Source: an uncultured Clostridia bacterium
GTDB lineage: Bacteria > Bacillota > Clostridia > TANB77 > CAG-508
DNA length: 64,000 nucleotides
Direction: 5' to 3'
NCBI GenBank assembly: GCA_934162365.1
Contig: CAKPIK010000004.1
Location: forward strand, 55,545 to 119,544
The notes below the pieces were generated by a model that was not told where the DNA came from, ran no database searches, and saw only the letters and a program-made list of their open reading frames with translations. How positions within the stretch are numbered: the first letter of the stretch is position 1; every line of letters begins with the position of its first letter. Both the position numbers and the translations under genes were made by a program. This document shows, piece by piece, positions 61,299-64,000 of the stretch.

Positions 61299-62375
61299 TT
61301 ATTTTACATATTCATTTAATGCTTTTGTTTTAAATTTTAATTCTCCAATTTCAGCTGTTGGTATAAATCCTGGTTTTGCATTTATTATATCTGGTATTCT
61401 ATTTACTACTGTTGCACATGTTAGTTCTACTGTTGCAGGTCTTGCTACTGTTATTGTAGTATTTGGTTCTCCATATACAGTCCATTCGTTTTTATCAAAA
61501 TCTTCTTTTGAATATACTTTTCCTATACATTCAGATTCTATTGTTATTCCTTCTTCTGTTTCTGTTGTAACAATAGCACTCATTCCTGTTGCATCTCCTG
61601 ATTTTACAGTTACTCCTAATGTTTCTGAATATATATCTTCTTTATATGTTGTTGGAACAGTAACTTGTGTTTGAGATTTTATTGTTAATCCTAATTTATC
61701 ACATAGCCAACCATTTGTATTCCACATATATGAAGGTAAATATTCACCGCTTTCAATAATCTTTTGTCTTTCTTCATTACTAATTTTATCAACTACTGCA
61801 ACATTTTTTTCAAAATCATCTAGTGTCAATCCAGCTCCATGAGCATTTGCTAAAGCTATTCCATAATCTTCAACGTTATAGCTTGAACTACCTTTAATTT
61901 TTGTTATTTTTTGTGTTGATCCACAAATACTTGTTATTAATTGTCCCCAATAAATATCTTGATATCCAGTTCCAACAATTGTACAATTATTTTGTTTAGC
62001 TAATTCATCAATTTTTTTAGTTGAATTTGGATTTGAATTCCAAGAATAAAATGCTTCTTCACAAGTTGTAACTGCATTTATTCCTAATTTTGCACACAAC
62101 ATAAGTGGTTCTTCTACATCCTTTAATAAACTCATTGTTTCTACAATACATATATCTGGTTTTACTTGTTTTAACATTTCTTCTGCATCTTTTAAATCTA
62201 CGACTTTTACACCAAGGTTTTCTCTACCCATTAACTCTCCGATATCTTTTCCTATAACAGCAGGATTCACATCAACTGCACCAACAACTTCTCCGCCTTT
62301 TTCTAAAACATACCTCATTGTGTATCTCGCCATTTTTCCAGTACCAATTTGTACAACTTTAACTTTTCTTTCCAT
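61299..62375 (-). CDS. 2,4-diaminopentanoate dehydrogenase-like oxidoreductase
   Basis: The 358-residue NAD(P)-dependent enzyme has a dihydrodipicolinate-reductase-like Rossmann domain: VVQIGTGKMARYTMRYV at 7-23 and GAVDVNPAVIGKDIGEL, then CEEAFYSWNSNPNS and GTGYQDIYWGQL, and a C-terminal domain typical of diaminopentanoate dehydrogenases (ornithine fermentation). None of the other ornithine pathway genes is nearby, so it may act on another amino compound. AAGGAGG precedes the ATG. A 14-bp palindrome lies about 60 bases upstream. Confidence 0.82.
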   Translation of the reverse strand: MERKVKVVQIGTGKMARYTMRYVLEKGGEVVGAVDVNPAVIGKDIGELMGRENLGVKVVDLKDAEEMLKQVKPDICIVETMSLLKDVEEPLMLCAKLGINAVTTCEEAFYSWNSNPNSTKKIDELAKQNNCTIVGTGYQDIYWGQLITSICGSTQKITKIKGSSSYNVEDYGIALANAHGAGLTLDDFEKNVAVVDKISNEERQKIIESGEYLPSYMWNTNGWLCDKLGLTIKSQTQVTVPTTYKEDIYSETLGVTVKSGDATGMSAIVTTETEEGITIESECIGKVYSKEDFDKNEWTVYGEPNTTITVARPATVELTCATVVNRIPDIINAKPGFIPTAEIGELKFKTKALNEYVK

Positions 62376-62434
62376 TATTTCTACCTCCTTAATTTATTAT
62401 AAATAATTTTTGTAAAAAAATTCTTGTCAGTTAT

Positions 62435-62448
62435 ATTTTGTACAAAAT
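62435..62448. promoter_or_regulatory. 14-bp palindrome upstream of the dehydrogenase gene
   Basis: ATTTTGTACAAAAT is a perfect palindrome 59 bases before the start codon, compatible with an operator. Confidence 0.4.
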
Positions 62449-62537
62449 TATTTTATATTATTTACTGATACTTTTTCAAGTGAAATTTTTATTTTTTATA
62501 AAAATTTATATAATATTCGCTTTTTATTAAAATAAAA

Positions 62538-62563
62538 AAGTTATATCTAAAAAGATATAACTT
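62538..62563 (-). terminator. Terminator of the HD protein gene
   Basis: AAGTTATATCT / AGATATAACTT with an AAAA loop and T residues following on the minus strand. Confidence 0.85.
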
Positions 62564-62586
62564 AAAATCAATTTTTATAACTTTGG

Positions 62587-63051
62587 TTATGCTATTTTAA
62601 ATGTTTCAATAATTGCCATAATTTTATCTACTATACATACAATAAATGCTTCTTTGGTAGATGGAATTTTACTTATTGTTAAAGGCCACATATGAGATTC
62701 AATTATTTTTATTGTTTCAGCATTTATATGACACATTTTTCTTGCATTCTTACTTGCAATTAATGGATGTCTATATCCATGCCATTTATGTGATGCATCT
62801 TTTTCATGCCAATCATAAAGAAATAAATCATGTAAAAAAGCACCTACAATTAAATTTTCGTAATTAAACTTTATATTAAACTTTTCTTCTAATTTTTTTG
62901 CAATTACCAAACTGTAATATGCCACATTTCTAGAATGTTTATGTACTGTTGTATTTCCATGTTGAAAATACAAAGATTCGAGTTTGCATATTTGCTTATA
63001 ATTCTCTATATTTCTTAAATTAGAATAAAACTCTCTTTTTACTGCTATCAT
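62587..63051 (-). CDS. Small HD-domain hydrolase
   Basis: The 154-residue protein has an HD core: TVHKHSRNVAYYSLVIAK (first His), GAFLHDLFLYDW (HD pair near 75), WHGYRHPLIASKNA, ESHMWPLTISKIP and late IVDKIMAI. This set of His residues matches the HD-domain phosphohydrolase group common in Clostridia. The substrate is unknown. An ATG three codons upstream touches AAAGG, so the ATG at 63049-63051 is chosen. The phospholipase-like gene lies 80 bases upstream on the same strand. Confidence 0.85.
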   Translation of the reverse strand: MIAVKREFYSNLRNIENYKQICKLESLYFQHGNTTVHKHSRNVAYYSLVIAKKLEEKFNIKFNYENLIVGAFLHDLFLYDWHEKDASHKWHGYRHPLIASKNARKMCHINAETIKIIESHMWPLTISKIPSTKEAFIVCIVDKIMAIIETFKIA

Positions 63052-63130
63052 AATATTCATCCTTTACTTATTCTAATAATATTGTAGCACTTTATTGAAT
63101 ATGTTTCAATATGAAATTTTTTCTAGTAAT

Positions 63131-63820
63131 TTATAAATTATTTAAAATGTTCACAATAAACTCAATACTTTGAATATAATATTCATTTAATTTTTCTTTT
63201 GTAAACATTTTATATTCACAATTTTTTTCTTTACTTTTGGTCTTAACCATGTCTTTCAAATAATTTTCTATTTTTAATATATCATTTGAATTATATCGGG
63301 TTTCTTCAAGCAATTTTAAATTTTCCATACAATTTTGAGTAAATATTGGTAATTTATATTTTTGCGTTTGTATAATTTCTTTATCAAAATTTGCAAAATC
63401 GGCTTGTTTCAGAATTCTTCTTAATTCTTTATCTCCCTTAAGAAAATTGTTTTCATTTATATACACTCCTGTTACATCTCCATTTTCATTAGAGGCTGTA
63501 TATTTTGAAAAAGTTAAATGATTCCAATAATAATCTGTTAATAAATGAGTAAGGTATCCCAAAATAATTGGATTATCTAAGTTTTTTCTATATTTATTAA
63601 TAAATTCATTATAATCTGGTAATTTTTCCTCTACGCCATTAATTTTAATTATTTTAGCAAAATGAGATTTATTATATGGAACATAAATAGAAAAATCGTT
63701 AATTACATATCTTTCTGCATCTGGTAAGAAGCTTCCAACTATAAATGTATTTTTATCCTTTATTTTTATTCTATTAGCTACCGCATATGATGTTGCTAAA
63801 TGTATTCCCCATGATGGCAT
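63131..63820 (-). CDS. Zinc-dependent phospholipase C-like protein
   Basis: The 229-residue protein begins PSWGIHLATSYAVA and contains GSFLPDAERYV and YLTHLLTDYYWNHL, the metal-binding His/Asp pattern of the zinc-dependent phospholipase C (PF00882-type) superfamily, as in bacterial proteins annotated so. There is no signal peptide, so it is likely cytoplasmic and may hydrolyse a phosphoester other than lipid. The C-terminal half (about 130-229) is helical and Lys-rich. It is near the tRNA-Asn gene. Confidence 0.8.
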   Translation of the reverse strand: MPSWGIHLATSYAVANRIKIKDKNTFIVGSFLPDAERYVINDFSIYVPYNKSHFAKIIKINGVEEKLPDYNEFINKYRKNLDNPIILGYLTHLLTDYYWNHLTFSKYTASNENGDVTGVYINENNFLKGDKELRRILKQADFANFDKEIIQTQKYKLPIFTQNCMENLKLLEETRYNSNDILKIENYLKDMVKTKSKEKNCEYKMFTKEKLNEYYIQSIEFIVNILNNL

Positions 63821-63900
63821 TTATATCAACTCTTTTCTTTTTTATATTTATATTTATATTTTCTTAATAATTATATACTATATATATAAGATATACAATA

Positions 63901-63927
63901 AAAAGCAGTTCGTTTTGAACTGCTTTT
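63901..63927 (-). terminator. Terminator of tRNA-Asn
   Basis: AAAAGCAGTTC / GAACTGCTTTT with a 5-base loop; T run on the minus strand, 3 bases past the tRNA CCA. Confidence 0.85.
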
Positions 63928-63929
63928 TC

Positions 63930-64000
63930 TGGCTCCTCGTGCTGGGCTCGAACCAGCGACCTATCGGTTAACAGCCGAGCGCTCTACCAACTGAGCTAAC
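63930..64000 (-). tRNA. tRNA-Asn (GTT), 5' end cut by the window
   Basis: Minus strand, 71 of about 76 nt. D arm GCTC/GAGC, anticodon loop CTGTTAA (anticodon GTT) between CTCGG and CCGAT, T arm GCTGG-TTCGAGC-CCAGC, end GAGCCA. About 5 bases of the acceptor stem lie beyond the window. Confidence 0.93.

Noticed and set aside
1..64000. CRISPR array or prophage
   Set aside because: No regularly spaced repeats and no phage structural, terminase or integrase genes were seen.

Overview
The window is AT-rich chromosomal DNA from a spore-forming, low-GC Gram-positive bacterium of the class Clostridia, probably an uncultured gut lineage. Spore formation is supported by yabP, yabQ, spoIIP, sigH and a dipicolinate synthase subunit B gene. 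A Firmicute origin is supported by PolC, YneA with a GAAC-N4-GTTC LexA box, RqcH, PlsY, M18 aminopeptidase and a type A RNase P RNA. The genus cannot be named from sequence alone.

Left part (1-6.2 kb, + strand): the 3' end of prfB, an aspartokinase without ACT domains, a yabP-yabQ-divIC-rho sporulation/division/transcription block, a NERD protein, a 580-base gap with a candidate structured RNA, and a XerC/D recombinase. Middle (6.2-48.8 kb, almost all - strand): SOS-controlled yneA, a GH25 lysozyme, dpaB (+), two tandem small-ORF/zeta-toxin modules directly behind pta-ackA, trmB, an RluA-type synthase (+) with a possibly leaderless mRNA, rnpB, gpsA-plsY-der, a dCMP deaminase, rpmF (+) with a consensus promoter, M18 peptidase, ychF, tRNA-Thr(GGT), sigH, rqcH (+), ligA, pgsA, spoIIP, hisS, a metallo-beta-lactamase, relA, recJ, pfk, rhodanese, polC, a PDZ-less site-2 protease, cdsA, uppS, frr and pyrH. 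This is a core housekeeping backbone for translation, phospholipid synthesis, DNA replication and repair, and the stringent response.

Right part (48.8-61.3 kb) reads as an accessory island anchored at tRNA-Thr(CGT). Two degenerate copies of the tRNA 3' end plus its terminator lie 1.5 and 2.3 kb downstream. The island carries three MFS transporters, a NADAR-family protein with a 42-residue partner, a class I glutamine amidotransferase, a cut-off Nudix gene whose tail is repeated 7 kb away, a three-gene ABC-2 exporter, a GNAT acetyltransferase, an HD hydrolase and a fusion of a HAD 5'-nucleotidase with a nucleoside hydrolase. Several decayed gene pieces lie between them. Nucleotide- and NAD-related hydrolases recur here, so the cluster may salvage or destroy nucleotides; that is inference. 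The last 2.7 kb hold a diaminopentanoate dehydrogenase-like gene, an HD protein, a phospholipase C-like protein and a partial tRNA-Asn.

The items most worth following up are the twin zeta modules, the nucleotidase/nucleoside hydrolase fusion with its neighbours, the tRNA-Thr island, the PDZ-less protease, the LexA box inside the yneA promoter spacer, and the non-coding elements near 4.8 kb and 40 kb.
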